Shown in pieces: positions 24,291-36,581 of a DNA stretch of 64,000 nt (its first letter is position 1; every line of letters begins with the position of its first letter). Under the pieces are notes generated by a model. That model was not told where the DNA came from. It made no database searches and saw only the letters and a program-made list of their open reading frames with translations. The translations under genes were made by a program, and so were the position numbers. Source of the stretch: Hydrangea macrophylla. Lineage: Eukaryota; Streptophyta; Magnoliopsida; Cornales; Hydrangeaceae. The stretch covers positions 132,327,999 through 132,391,998 of the forward strand of contig CM066991.1 in assembly GCA_033977485.1 (NCBI GenBank), given 5' to 3'.

Positions 24291-24985
24291 TGTTCGTGGG
24301 GATTTATTTTGCTTATATCTAGATAAAATTTGATTGTAAAACTATTTTTAATGGTTATGTTACTTGTTTAATTGTAGGAAACATGTTTTTTTTTAGTGTA
24401 ATGGCTTGGATATTACTCATTTGTATGGAAAATATAATGGTTTAATTCAAACATCATGTGTTCGTCAATAGATAATATTATTTGTTTACACAGATAAAAA
24501 TACAAAACGAGACTCCAAAAAAAAAAAAAAAAAAACCAAAAACTCGGGGAGGTTAGTGTAATTATGAAAATCACGGGATAGATTCGTGTAATTAGACCTA
24601 AACTCGGGGAAAGTCACAATAGTTATTTCAAATGTATTTTGGGAGGCATATTTTAAAAAAGAGATTTGCAATTGATAACGTAACTAAACGCGTTTTCTAT
24701 TTTTTTTTTATTTTAAAAAAAAAATTTACAATGTTACTACTATATATATGTATATATATATATATATATACATAAACAGAAATTGATTTTTAATTTTAAA
24801 ATATTGAAAATAGAAAATATTACCATGCAAGACTTTAGATTAGCTGTTGCACAGAGCCAGACCCAAACAGACCCTTTTAACATGATGTGTCTTAAAATTT
24901 CCACGAGATGTACAATGTCTATTTCTGTGGCACGCGCATTTACTACAATCACACATTTTATTTAGTCCCTCTCTGATTGTGGACC
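24291..24985. other. Intergenic, upstream of MKK4/5
   Basis: AT-rich, with a homopolymer A run (24518-24535), inverted phrases TAATTAC/GTAATTA near 24555-24600, and a TA microsatellite at 24739-24772. The MKK promoter must lie in or to the right of this stretch; no certain TATA box was chosen. Confidence 0.4.
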
Positions 24986-25250
24986 CTCTCTCTCTCTCTC
25001 TCTCTCTCAAACTCAAACCCTGCACGTCTTCACGCTCCCCCTACCGCGCGTCAATTCTTCCCCTTTTAAATCTCAGATTCCCTCTTTCGACGACGACACC
25101 AACTCGTCTCTCTCTCTCTCACTTGTTCCTTTCTCTCTCCTACTATTCCCAGCTCCCTCCCTCCCTCACAAATCAGACATCGCTCGCTCTCTCTTCTGTC
25201 TGTTCCTTCCTTTCTCCTCTTCCAAGAACCTTCTCTCTTGTTTCTCTCTC
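24986..25250 (+). promoter_or_regulatory. CT-rich leader / core promoter region of MKK4/5
   Basis: Strong pyrimidine bias with a (CT)n run at 24986-25008 and further CTCTCT runs to 25245. Such Y-patch and CT-repeat leaders are common at plant transcription starts. The transcription start itself was not determined. Confidence 0.45.
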
Positions 25251-25271
25251 TATAAAGTGGAATTGGATTGG

Positions 25272-25342
25272 ATGACAGAAAAGAGAAAGAAAATCGATTC
25301 CCCAAACCCCAAGAAATGAAAATTATTTGTTTAATTTATTGA
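25272..25342 (+). promoter_or_regulatory. Two short upstream ORFs before MKK4/5
   Basis: uORF1 runs ATG 25272 to TGA 25317-25319 (15 codons). uORF2 starts at 25316 inside the ATGA overlap of the uORF1 stop and ends at TGA 25340-25342 (8 codons). They lie 83-150 nt before the main ATG, in a leader expected to be transcribed. They could lower or reset initiation on the main ORF if included in the mRNA. Confidence 0.5.
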
Positions 25343-25424
25343 AAAACCCTTTAAAATTGAATTGGTAGAAAGAGAGAGAGAGAGAGTGTGTGTGTGTGAA
25401 GACAAATCAACACCGAGGCGAGAC

Positions 25425-26489
25425 ATGAGATCCCAACAACCACCACCACCACCAGCGGCTGCCACCGCCAATCGCAGCCGTCAACGGCGGCGTCCAGACC
25501 TAACCTTACCTCTTCCCCAGCGCGACACTTCGTTGGCCGTACCTCTCCCACTGCCTCCAACCTCAGCCCCATCATCCTCGTCTTCTTCGTCGCCGCCGGT
25601 GAACTTCACCGAGCTCGACCGATTCAACCGAATCGGCAGCGGCAGCGGCGGCACAGTCTACAAGGTCCTCCACCGCCCGACGTCGAGGCTCTACGCCCTA
25701 AAAGTGATCTACGGCAACCACGAGGACGCCGTCCGCCGCCAGATCCGCCGCGAGATCGAGATCCTCCGGGACGTAGACAACCCTAACGTGGTCAAGTGCC
25801 ACGACATGTTCGATCACGCCGGCGAGATCCAAGTCCTCCTCGAGTACATGGACGGTGGCTCTCTGGAAGGGACCCACATCGCTCACGAACCCTCGCTCGC
25901 CGATCTCTCTCTCCAGATCCTCTCAGGCCTCCACTACCTCCACAAACGAAAAATCGTTCACAGAGATATCAAACCCTCAAACCTTTTAATCAATTCTCAA
26001 AAACAGGTCAAAATAGCCGATTTCGGAGTCTCCAGAATTTTATCCCAAACCATGGACCCCTGTAATTCTGCGGTCGGAACGATCGCTTACATGAGTCCGG
26101 AGCGAATCAATACAGATCTGAACCATGGCCAGTACGATGGCTACGCCGGCGATATATGGAGTCTCGGCGTTAGCATACTCGAGTTTTACCTGGGTCGATT
26201 TCCGTTCGCCGTCGGCCGGCAAGGTGATTGGGCTAGCCTTATGTGCGCAATCTGTATGGCGCAGCCGCCGGAGGCTCCGCCGACTGCGTCGAGAGAGTTT
26301 CGGGAGTTCATCGCCAGTTGTTTGCAGAGAGATCCTGCGAGGAGATGGACGGCGGCGCGATTGCTGGGCCACCCTTTTATTGTACAGAACTCGGCCGCCG
26401 GAGGCGGCGGCCGCAACCGTGGCAATCAGGTTCATCATCAGCTTCACCAACTATTACCTCCTCCACGCCCCCATTTTTCTTCTTCTTGA
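25425..26489 (+). CDS. MKK4/5: MAP kinase kinase, group C (MKK4/MKK5 type), intronless
   Basis: Dual-specificity kinase that in Arabidopsis phosphorylates MPK3 and MPK6 downstream of pattern receptors, stomatal and abscission signalling. 354 aa, with no intron as is usual for group C. The start is the ATG at 25425; the open frame upstream to 25362 has no ATG. Residues 21-45 ([14 protein letters not shown] then AVPLPLPP) match the basic/hydrophobic MAPK docking site of MKK4/5. Kinase features: P-loop [10 protein letters not shown] (71-80), catalytic Lys93, HRDIKPSN with Asp181, DFG 199-201, and the plant activation motif T-x5-S as T209...S215 (TMDPCNS), then [10 protein letters not shown]. The C-terminus ends [14 protein letters not shown], as in MKK4/5. 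All catalytic residues are present. The gene is GC-rich relative to its surroundings, which is normal for this class. Confidence 0.97.
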   Translation: MRSQQPPPPPAAATANRSRQRRRPDLTLPLPQRDTSLAVPLPLPPTSAPSSSSSSSPPVNFTELDRFNRIGSGSGGTVYKVLHRPTSRLYALKVIYGNHEDAVRRQIRREIEILRDVDNPNVVKCHDMFDHAGEIQVLLEYMDGGSLEGTHIAHEPSLADLSLQILSGLHYLHKRKIVHRDIKPSNLLINSQKQVKIADFGVSRILSQTMDPCNSAVGTIAYMSPERINTDLNHGQYDGYAGDIWSLGVSILEFYLGRFPFAVGRQGDWASLMCAICMAQPPEAPPTASREFREFIASCLQRDPARRWTAARLLGHPFIVQNSAAGGGGRNRGNQVHHQLHQLLPPPRPHFSSS

Positions 26490-28373
26490 TTTTGATGTTT
26501 TTTTTTTTTGTTTACTTCTGTAATTTAAAAAAAATTGTTGGGTGGGTCTATTTTAATTATTAGAGGGGGAAAAAAAAAGAAAGAGAATTGGAGAAAATGG
26601 GGGGTTCTGTAGGCTTTATTAAATCATGTTGTTGTCTTAGATCAATGTTTACCTGAAAAAGAAATACAGATTACCCCAACTTTTTTTTTTATCAATCCAT
26701 CATTTTAAGAAATCGTTAGAGATTGTATAATGGGAATTGGATTTTTGGGTGTTGAAGTTTCTTTCTAGTTTTGGTCCACTTTCCATTGATGGGTATTGGT
26801 TGGATGATGAATCAAATTGGAGCTTAAGTTACTCAACTCATGGAGTAATATGTTTATAGCTCAACAGGGAAATAATTTGGAAAAGGGGAAGTTGCTTATA
26901 GCTACAACACTATTCTTTTACTCTCTTACAAAAATTAGAATCTTTTTCTTGTTGTTAACAGTAGTATCGAAAATGTTGGATTGACCTCTTAAGTAGCATT
27001 GCTTTTTGTAACAATGTTGATAAAGAAGCAAATAACTACAATTGTTAACTTTCGAGGGTGGGGGGGAAAAAACGACAATGGTTAACTAGTGTTATTGTCT
27101 TATCATTGGATATAGATATAGACCAGAGTATACAATATATTGGGTAAAGTTTTGGTGGCATTTTCCCAGAAGTCTTCTTTGCACCCAAATGTTAGCTCCC
27201 TTAAATTTTGCTCACTAGTTGCTCATTGTGCATCTCATTGGGTGAGAAAAACGGACCCACCATTTTTTATGGTAAAAATGAAAAAGAGTTAAACAAAAAT
27301 GTTAAGCACATAATACATTTTATAACAGAGTTTTGAATGTATTTTATTTTGTTTTGTTTGAATTTTTTTGCAATTTTCGATATACCACTTGCACAACACA
27401 TGGTACAAAATATTTAAACATTTAAACTATTGTGGAATGTGTTGTATGTCTAGCATTGTTAATGAGTTGATGATGGAAAGTTGTGGATCTCATTTGTTCA
27501 GCCAATAAGGTGCTTGTGTAAGAAAAGACAAGACTTCCATGCAATTCTTTGGATATGGTTTCTTAGGTTTCCTATCACAATAGAGAATTTAAAAAATTAT
27601 TTTTAACAAATTAATTTTTTAATAGTAAATCTTACTGTTGTGAAACGAAACTAAGGAATCACAGTTAAAAAAATGTATGAAAGTTGTTTCTCTATGCAAA
27701 AATGGGTGAAAACTGTTTTTTCATCTCCTAGCTTTATCATTATGGAAGGACATACCAATAATGAAGTGAAAACAAAACATATCACATATTGACATGTGAC
27801 AACAATATGGTCTCCTCTTTTCCTTTCCACTGATCATGGGGTTGTGCTTTTCCTCTTCCAATATTAGTGAGAATTATGGAGCTGTTTGGCACAACTCTTG
27901 CTTATGTAATTTTTGACCAAGGTAGTTTTTTGCCAGTCAAATTAATTTTTTTATTTATTTTTTATTAACTCATAATTTTGAACGATTGAATCGGCATAAT
28001 CTGACTAGCAAAGTTCTATAATCATGTAGGAGTTAGGAACTCCAAAAGTTGTTACCAAAAACAGTTAGAGCAATTCCACTTTTCAGCATTCATATAATTC
28101 TAGACTAGATTTTTCTCTCTTTTGTGATTTTCTTGGCTATCATGGATCCGTAAAAATGTGTGTATACTGTTATTTGAAGGGTCTGTTTGGAACTACCATT
28201 TCTGTACGTGTTTATGAAAAGGGCTCATAAGGCTTGGCTTTGTGTGTCCAGACTCTGCCCAAGAGTTTGACCTTTGGCCAACCAATTCAGCCCAAATCTG
28301 GCCGGATGTAGCTTTGTTATGCGCGCGCGCGCACACACACATATATATATATATATTTGTATATATAGTAAGG
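26490..28373. other. MKK4/5 3' region and intergenic DNA
   Basis: T-rich stretch just after the stop (26500-26511), then AT-rich DNA with no coding signal. A compound (GC)n(AC)n(AT)n microsatellite lies at 28320-28357. Confidence 0.5.
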
Positions 28374-28537
28374 TTATGGAGAGGGCGCCCTCTCTTTAAT
28401 AAAGAGAGTACCTCTGTTTTGACCGTCGGATCGTGTTTTCAATAAGGCCAATTTTAACATTTTACAGTTTTTAAACACAATCTGATAGTCAAAACAGAGA
28501 CCCACTCTTTATTAAAGAAATGGCACCCTCTTCATAG
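28374..28537. mobile_element. MITE / foldback element with ~65-bp terminal inverted repeats
   Basis: The left arm begins TTATGGAGAGGGCGCC and includes CTTTAATAAAGAG and CTCTGTTTTGAC. The right arm, read in reverse complement, begins CTATGAAGAGGGTGCC with CTTTAATAAAGAG and CTCTGTTTTGAC in the same order. Total about 164 bp with a short loop. The superfamily is not assigned because no clear TSD was found. Confidence 0.8.
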
Positions 28538-28539
28538 AA

Positions 28540-29204
28540 TTTTCGTATGTATATATATTGCATTTAGATAATAGATGTGCTCGGGCTTAGGCTCGGTGTT
28601 GCTTGATATGACTTGCCAGATACAACCTAATTAAAATCGGGTTAGACTGTAATTTATAACTCAGACCCGTTTGAGTTGTATTGGATTAACCATCCCGAGT
28701 TGCAGGCTTGCAGCCCTAGCTGAGATGCTATCTCGGTGTTGAACTTACCTGCTTGGAACCATGTTTTGGAACTTCCTCACCAAAAGTTGTTAAAATGACA
28801 ATATTATCTCCCTTTTAGTATATCTATTATTTTGTCATTACACTTGGGTTAAATCCTCTCAAGTTTGATTCTTGCATTCTGTTTGAACCTATTTTGTATG
28901 AGTAATGATACACACATATTTTTTGTACACACTTTAATTTTGGTCATTAATTTCAGTAGACCTCACGTGCTCTCGCGCAAGTGGAATATTGATTTTGTAA
29001 TGCTCCATGACCCTCTCCCATACTTTCATGTTTGTTTTTTTTACTTTTTCTAATTCCTGGCTAATGTACCACTCCGTACAAATCATATACATACATGTTA
29101 GATTTACTTTTATATTATACATCCATGGATACTTATTATTCCAAATTCATCCTATTTCATTATTCCAAATTCATCCTATTTCAAGAGTCTTTTATTTCAT
29201 TATG
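28540..29204. other. Intergenic, no gene seen
   Basis: AT-rich. A short direct repeat of ATTCCAAATTCATCCTATTTCA occurs twice at about 29138-29182. Confidence 0.5.
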
Positions 29205-29471
29205 GAATGTCCAATTTAAGATTCCTTTTTTTTTTTTTTTTTTAAAGTACTTTAGCTAGAGGGTAGACACTTAACAAGTTTACCCTTTATTCTATAAAAT
29301 TTTTTCAATTTTTATTTGATGTGACACTGAAAGTTTACATTTTAAAATAATAATAATAATAATAATTTAAAAAGGAGACAAAATATAAAGTTAAAAATTT
29401 TCACAATAATTAAAAGACATCCTTAAATAATTGGAATTGAAAATAGGCCACTTAATTGGGGATGGAGGGAG
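29205..29471. mobile_element. Degenerate Stowaway-type MITE
   Basis: The right end GGGGATGGAGGGAG matches Stowaway termini, and the interior (CACAATAATTAAAAGACATCC) resembles the better-preserved copy at 49772-50035. The left end is blurred by a poly-T run (29227-29243). A (TAA)n run lies at 29348-29367. Confidence 0.5.
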
Positions 29472-29906
29472 TTTATTTTACCTTAAAATGGCTCAGCCAT
29501 ATATGTGTTTTCCAATCAAGCATGCCATGATGAAATGGTATGCTTTTAAGAGGACAACTGATTGAAGATATAGGTGCAGTAAAAGTAAAACACTATAATT
29601 GAACAATGAAAAAGCAATTGACTACTGTACTTATTACGAAAAAGACCTGGGTACTACTTCATAGTGAACTTCTAAGCATACTGTGTGTTTCGTTCTTGGG
29701 TAAGATTTTGAGCTCAATTCTTTCATAATTTTTTTTTTCTCACAATCTCATTATCTCTCTATATCTCTCCTCTTTTGGATCTCACGGTATCTATTATAAG
29801 AGAAATAATAAAATTATGAGCAAAAAGTTGTAAAAATTTTGTACCCCAACAATTACTCTTCTTTTAAAAGGGTTAGAGGCTTAGAGCAACTCCAATGATA
29901 GTAGTC
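29472..29906. other. Intergenic, no gene seen
   Basis: AT-rich DNA without coding or repeat structure that I can name. Confidence 0.5.
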
Positions 29907-29914
29907 ATCTAGAG

Positions 29915-30236
29915 CAATGTTTTGAAAACCGGACCGGTCATCGAACCGGAAAAATGACCGGATCACTGGTTCAACTGTTCGGTCAACTGGAATTGAACCG
30001 TAATGTCATAATTATGTAATAAATATTAATAATAATATAAAATATAAAAAAAATAAATTTAAAAATAAAAATTTTCAGATTTCCGGTTTTACCGGTTCAA
30101 CCGCCGGGTTTTTCGGTTTTCACAAAATATACCGGTTTTTAGTGTTTTCCGATTTTTTGGTTCAAACCGGTTCGTTTCTTCAACCGGTCGACGGATCAAC
30201 CGGCCGGTCCGGTCCGATCCGATTTTTAAAACAATG
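29915..30236. mobile_element. MITE rich in ACCGGTT motifs, probable hAT type
   Basis: 322 bp with inverted ends CAATGTTTTGAAAA and CATTGTTTTAAAAA (right end read in reverse complement), each followed by CGGACCGG-type sequence. It is flanked by ATCTAGAG (29907-29914) and ATCTAAAG (30237-30244), an 8-bp TSD with one mismatch, the length typical of hAT elements. Confidence 0.7.
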
Positions 30237-30244
30237 ATCTAAAG

Positions 30245-33200
30245 TGTTCAAAATAGGAAGTAACTTCTATACAATTGCTATTGTAAAGTTGCAAATGTAC
30301 AAAAGTTGCTTCTTTCAAAATACACTTTTGGATCATTGAATTGTATTTTTGGTGATTTAAATGGATTTTGTTTTTCAAAGACACTCCAATCATAATATCC
30401 AAAATGAGTATCTATTTTAATATTTAATATATTTTAATACACCCCAACCATTGATCCACTCCAATTATTATTTTAATAATAAACTCAAGGGCTAGGATGT
30501 ACACACAATTTTTAGATCCCATAACTTTCTCTCTCAAAAGGTTGTAAGTTTAGATCATCAAACCATGAGTTTTCAAAATAAATCCCCTTTAAGATTCCCA
30601 TTAGAGTGTAGTTTTCAAAAAGAAATGATTCATTTTAACATCATTTAATTTTGAATATTCATTTTAATTCCGTTGAAGTTGCTCTTAATATTATTATATG
30701 TCCAACTTAGGCTCACTCAACAGGACTGCCAAGTCAAACATCAAAAGAAAAAGGAAGTCATAGTCTTAGAGCTGTTAAATTTGTGATGATAGAATAGATG
30801 CCCAAGGACTAAATTGAATTAGTTATCATTTCATTAACAGGATTAAAAATTTATCCCTAAGATCTTGTTGCAAGACATAGAGTGCCAGTTAGTTTTCGGA
30901 TCTGTGCTCTCTCTTTTTAGTTTGATCCTTTACACTGTTCAACCCTCTCTCCCTCTCTCTCTCTCTCTCTCTCAATTGCCCTCCCTTAACTGCTGGCAAA
31001 GGTTGAAATACAAAAGTCTGGACCAAGTTCAGTCCACGTCATACTATTTATTTGGTTCTTGTGAGAACTGATGTAATGTTAGATTGACAAGAAACTAGAT
31101 TGTTAGAGAATTATTAGACTGGGCACAGATTTATACAATATTAGTTTGACAAGAAACTAGTTTTAAAGAGAATTATTAGACTGGACGCAGACTCATATGC
31201 AAGAAATTGACACTCACCAAACATCTAAATTTTGCAAAACAAGCCACTTATGTACCATAGAACCGATCATTTACTTATCCAAACAGCCAACAAAATATGA
31301 AGAAACAATAATAGTGAGGAATTGGAGGGACAGAGAGTCTCAAGCCACTTTTGTCTGATCTGAGTGTGGGATTCCTAAACTCTAACTTGGTGCCCCTAAT
31401 CTCTCAAATCTGGCGAAGCTTGAGCTTGTCATCACTCAGGGCACAAACTGGTTGACCATATGAACCATAATTTATTGAACCAATTAGGTGGCTAATCAGT
31501 TCATCAATAATTCATTTTATGAGTGGATAATTTTATGTATTCCATGCCTTGCTAGTATTATGCTTTAACTACACGATAATTCATGTAAAGTGACCCCCTG
31601 ACAGCTTAGGAAGGGCTTAATTTGAATCCCAACCTACCCATTGCCAAGTTATACTTACTAGCATATTTGGTTATGATGACTCTTATGAGGGATTATATGG
31701 AAAAATTAAGAATCGATTCTTAGATTCACAAGTGAACTAGTGCTATAAATTCAAATATAATATATATGAGTGTTTATCTGTGTGTCTAATCTAATGTAAC
31801 TCTTTGAAAACTAATTTTTTTTCCAACCCGATACCACACTAGTTCTCACAAAAATCAAATTAAAAAGTGCAACGTGGATAGAATAAAATCCTATTTAAAA
31901 CAAAAGGTTGCAATTTGAGTGGTTTGTGCTTGGCTTAATTTACATCTATCTAGACTGGTCCAAATTTTAGAGGAGTCTGCTTGAAATTTTCTAAAATCAA
32001 ACAATCTTATTCAAGTATGACCCGAACTTTTTTTTTAAATGCACATATATAACATTATATGGCATGTGTAATCATCTTCAGATTTTTGTTTGATTCATCT
32101 TCCCAAACTCAAATCAGATTTGTGATTCTAGCATTGCTCGAAACGAGATTTATAAAATACTACTCAAACTCGTTCTATAATTGATATTTCGATTCGTTCT
32201 GACCGAAACACACCCCTAATCTTACCACATTAGTACAATATTGTGACGTGACTATAAGCCACCTAATTGCCATTGAACAAAAATGCAATCTCATCTCTAA
32301 CCGAAGATGTTTTACATTGATGGAGTTTGAAGTCACTAATGACGTGAAACTAGTAATTAGTCATCAGTTGTCCTTTTTATGCCTTTCTTTGTTGTATCTG
32401 TCAAGATCATCTCAGTATCATTATCTGTAGAAACAAAAGCCATCATATAATTGAATTATCTTGTCATAACAAAAATGCCAAATATATATATACTATACAT
32501 ATATATGGGGTTGGTCTCAATCATCAAAATCTTCTTTAACAATGACGTGGCCCAAACAGGGAATAGCCTATTCATTCCCTGTATTGGAATAGGGTTGTAC
32601 AACCAGACCCTGTACCCCTTTTTTTTTTTGGTTGAAGGACCCAGACCCTGTACTAGGATGACCTGTTTGGCTTCTAATTTTTTTTTTTTTTTTTTCTTTC
32701 ACCCCTAGTTAAATGTATGTTAGAAACTAACTACTTGTGTGTTTCAAATTGTTCATTTCTCAATGGATAAAAAAGTCCGTGTGATTCTCATTCGGGTGAG
32801 ATTATTCAAGTAAATTTACAGATTTAAAGTTATATTACTCCAGCGCACCCATAATAAAATAATTTATTTTAATAATAAATTTTCAATGACTTTTCTTGCT
32901 CGGTTTATATACCTTTTTTTTTTTTTGCTAAGAACTCGGTTTATATACATCTATGTACATAGGGAGCATAAGAGAGTTGTAATATATATTATGATGATAA
33001 CATCTATGGATTCTATTAATCTTAGAGGACCAAAGTTTAAAATCGAAAAAGATTTTGTAGGACTTTTTTTTCTTTCTATATAGGATCTCTATGTCCAATG
33101 TGATAGAAACATTTCATCTTTCCCTTTGTTTTATTGGACCACCCAAAATAGTGCGATGTGATTCGTGTGAATGTCTGCGTAATGATAGACATCACATGAT

Positions 33201-34516
33201 AACTTTAAGTTGAAGCACATCTAGACTTTGAAATTAATGTGCATGTCAAAGGAATAGGATATGAACCCTTCAAAATCAATCAAATACATAATATATATAT
33301 ACAACGTTAATTGAACTTTTCCTTCAAGCATATGTTATAGTGTATGATTGTGTCTATATGCTATTATGTCTTGTCATGCTTGAAGTTTCTAGATAACCTA
33401 ATTGTAGTTTTAAATTAATTGGTTTGTTTAAGTTGGCCAAAGTTCTTAGTCTTCTTAGGGGAGGTCAAGGATTTGAAAATCTGATGATCAATCTCAAGTA
33501 GCTAGACGAATTCATCCAAAGCTTGGAGTGACCACCAATTTTATCACCCATTGGACTCTCTGACTTACTTAATTGGTGATTGTGTTGTGGAGTCGGTGCG
33601 CGTGCTTAAGATTTGTTATGTGTCTTACTTTAATAAAACGATGATGATAAGTCCGTCCAAAATACGAAATAGGTAAATATGAATCCCGTAAAACGGGTGG
33701 AGAGATTTATTCTCATTAAGTACGTAATCAATCGATTTTATTTAGATACAATTTAATTATAATGCGAAGCTGGAATTTTCTCTGATAAGCTATGGAGATT
33801 GAACATTTACTCAGTCAGTCTTGTCCAAAATGTGGTATACTTAAGAATTGACTTTGGATCCTCCAAAATATTATCATTCTAGTGGGATTTTTTTTCATAC
33901 CATAAGCAGTCATATTTTTATGGTTATAATATATATCCACTCTTACTATATCGATATTAGGTACCATTGCTTTGCCAATTGGTACAAAAGTCAATGTGTA
34001 ATGCTAATTTTAAATATAAGGGTAACCATTTTGTGCTAAAATATCATCGCAGATTAAGTTTGCATTTTGTGTTTTTGCTCTTATTTATCCTTGGTAATAT
34101 ACAGGAAGAAGGGTAGGAAAAGAGGAGGCAAGTAATTGATCCAAAAAAAAAAAGAAGCAATAGGGTGTTTGGCAATAGCATTGGGAGTGCATAAGTGATT
34201 ATGGAACCCCAAAAACTAAAATAATATTACTTCACAAACTAGATTCCATGATTCAATTGCAAAAAATGTGAGTCAATCACAAAAATTTATAACTGGTTGG
34301 TCAAAATGCAATTTTCTCGTTTGAGTTGGTAAAGTAGAAACAGTGTCAACCAAGCCCTACAAAAATACCTAGAGTGGAGAGGGTAGGAAAAGAAAAGGAG
34401 GAACAAGAGATCCTCACGTATTCATTCTAAATGAAAGAATTGGGTAAAAGAAGAGACTTTCCGCATCTTTTAACATATTTTGCACTTTAAAAAATAAGTA
34501 CACTTTTGTTGTGTAA
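30245..34516. other. Gene-free AT-rich intergenic block
   Basis: No host gene or intact transposon gene is supported across about 4.3 kb. Contents noted: CT microsatellite (30947-30974), a local duplication at 31072-31190, T runs at 32612-32629 and 32679-32696, and TA microsatellites. ORFs of 60-85 codons here lack conserved features. Confidence 0.55.
31072..31190. repeat. Local tandem duplication (~65 bp x 2), related to a copy near 60.5 kb
   Basis: Two copies of GACAAGAAACTAG...AGAGAATTATTAGACTGG. Part of the same sequence, with flanking TTGTGAGAAC, recurs in diverged form at about 60460-60560 (TTATGAGAAC, GGACAAAGAACT, CTAGACTGTGCAG), so it belongs to a dispersed repeat. Confidence 0.6.
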
Positions 34517-35261
34517 GGCATGTTTGGTAAGCCGAAATGGACTTTGGAATGGAATGGTCCTTCCTAAGTTTATTCCATTATTATGTTTGGCAAGACTAAA
34601 TATAGTGTAATAATCATTCTAAAAGGAATGGTTATTCTCACTCAAGTAGGAATGAGCATTCCATATCAAAACTCAAGGAATACTCATTTCATTCCTAAAG
34701 TAAACGGACTCTTTCTTAATAAAAATTTAAAAAAAAAAAAAACAATCATTTCTCTCTCTCGTATCTCATTACATATCCCATTTCTGTTCAACAAGAAGCA
34801 TAATATTTGACTAGGGATTAAACAAGTGAGTTTTTCTCTCTCTCTCTAATATTTTATATTCACTCTTTTGTTGTGTCTTCTTTGTTTGTCACCTTGTCTC
34901 TACTTGAAGCTTCCTATTGTCATCTTAGATTTTATGGAGATCGTAGAAAAAGGTTATAAATTTTGGGGAATTTGTAGAAAAAAAGTTTGTTTCAATGACA
35001 AGTATTTGCAGTTATACAAGAAATACATAAATAAAAAATTTTCACCACTAAACTATATGATTCTGCATCATGTGCTTTGACTTTTTGCAACTTCATTCTT
35101 GGAATGCACATGGATGCTGTCACTGCTAACCCTAATCATTGGGTCTGTTACTTGATTCCATTCCATTAGTTACACCGCGCAAACGAAACATCGGAATGTA
35201 ATCGGTCATTCCATTCCTGGACAGTTATCCAAACAAATGTATGAAATGTCTATTCTCATTC

Positions 35262-35632
35262 TGTTGGATCGAAACAATCACACGTAAATAATATATGAAA
35301 AACAGAAAGATTAAAGAGACACAAAGAATTATCACGTGGTTCGGCAATGTACCTACGTCCACACCCGAGAGCCTGAATTTTCCACTATCAAAAACAATTT
35401 AGGGTTACATCATATATATCTCCTGTAGGTGCATGGCAAAATACCCATACCGTACCGCGGGGGGCTACGCCCCCCGCACCTGACTAATCCATACCGCACA
35501 TAACTCTTGTCAGCATTCCGAGAGGGCTCGGCTCTATGGCTACGCTTCGCTCCGCCATGGCCCACAGGGCCCTCCTCTTGACTCTTGGGCCTAATGTTAC
35601 GGCCCCATTACAATGTGAGCCACACCCCAACA
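35262..35632 (+). repeat. Short solo LTR (copia/TRIM-like), TSD CATTC
   Basis: 371 bp with TGTTGG at the left end and CCAACA at the right. The perfect TSD CATTC lies at 35257-35261 and 35633-35637. It contains ACGTGGTTCGGC and CCTACGTCCAC, phrases I recall from small plant LTRs. It is inserted in the MITE-like element 34517-35709. ORFs across its GC-rich part are not genes. Confidence 0.8.
35457..35477. repeat. Perfect GC hairpin
   Basis: 9-bp arms GCGGGGGGC and GCCCCCCGC around a TAC loop, inside the solo LTR. A second weaker pair (ATGGC/GCCAT, 35536-35560) follows. Confidence 0.85.
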
Positions 35633-35709
35633 CATTCCATTTCAGTTCCATTTTATTCCTAAACTCATTCAATTCCTACTTAATTCCATTTCTACGTACC
35701 AAACGTGCC

Positions 35710-36581
35710 GCCCTGAGTCCAATAGCAAAACACACAACATTCACTTATTTCCTTCAAATTTTCCTTTTTATTAACAAAAAGGAAAAGAAAGAAAGGCCCT
35801 CTTTCTTTCCTTATGGTACATTTTTCTCTCCCCTTCTGTTTGTCCATCTCTTCTCCCAACATATTCATTATATAAAATTAAGACAGTTGGGTAATGACTA
35901 ATGAGCCAACTGGACCAAAAGCCCAAATTAGATGTAGCACAATTGCAGGCCCATTAAGTCCTCAACCAAAATGCAATTGAATCACAAAAACTAAACTAGA
36001 GATAGGACTCCTATCATAGGAGTATGTTGTATGTATCCTCAACAAAGTCCACCGGCTCAACCATTTTGTGGACCACTTGTGGCTGGTTGATTGAAAACTT
36101 CGATTAATTGTCTGCCATAGTGACTTTTTTTTAGTACCACGTGTATTAATATTGTTAGATTTTTGTATACACCCAAAATATATATATATATATATATTTT
36201 GTATAATTTGCATGAACCGATTTTATGATGGTACAGATCGAATACAATTTTTTATCCGAACCAAAGAGACTGATTATATGAATTTAATGGCCAAGTAATT
36301 AGTTCAAAGTTGATTGGGTCGGATAAATTTTGAACAATCTAGCTACAATTCGAACTACCATACATATTTAGGTCGGACTGCTTCATCAATATGGCCTCCT
36401 TCATTCAGACTAATCTAAGATTTCATTAATTTAGCCATTTTTTGATACATGGCTACTTAATCATCCGGCTGGTCAATGTTTGGCTACTTCATGCCAAAGT
36501 GAATTCGGTCCAGATTGATGGCGGCCACGTGGATGACAATTTGGAGTTCATTGGGCTTTTTCAGCTACTTCAAAAGGAGTC
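35710..36581. other. Intergenic, no gene seen
   Basis: AT-rich, with a TA microsatellite at 36178-36198 and no supported coding region. Confidence 0.5.

Larger units (their letters stand above)
34517..35709. mobile_element. MITE-like element with ~24-bp TIRs, split by a solo LTR
   Basis: The left end GGCATGTTTGGTAAGCC and the right end read in reverse (GGCACGTTTGGTACGTAG) match at 20 of 24 positions including the shared GAAATGG. The interior is rich in GGAATGG. Bases 35262-35637 are a later insertion (solo LTR plus one TSD copy), leaving a parent element of about 820 bp. No TSD was identified for the outer element. Confidence 0.65.

Noticed and set aside
25362..25424. N-terminal extension of MKK4/5 by 21 codons
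   Set aside because: The extension has no ATG and is encoded by a GA/GT repeat; MRSQQ at 25425 fits the family.
26040..26563. Alternative-frame ORFs over the MKK4/5 gene
   Set aside because: GC-rich shadow frames of the kinase.
35536..35901. 121-codon ORF
   Set aside because: Runs through a solo LTR and MITE end; no conserved protein.
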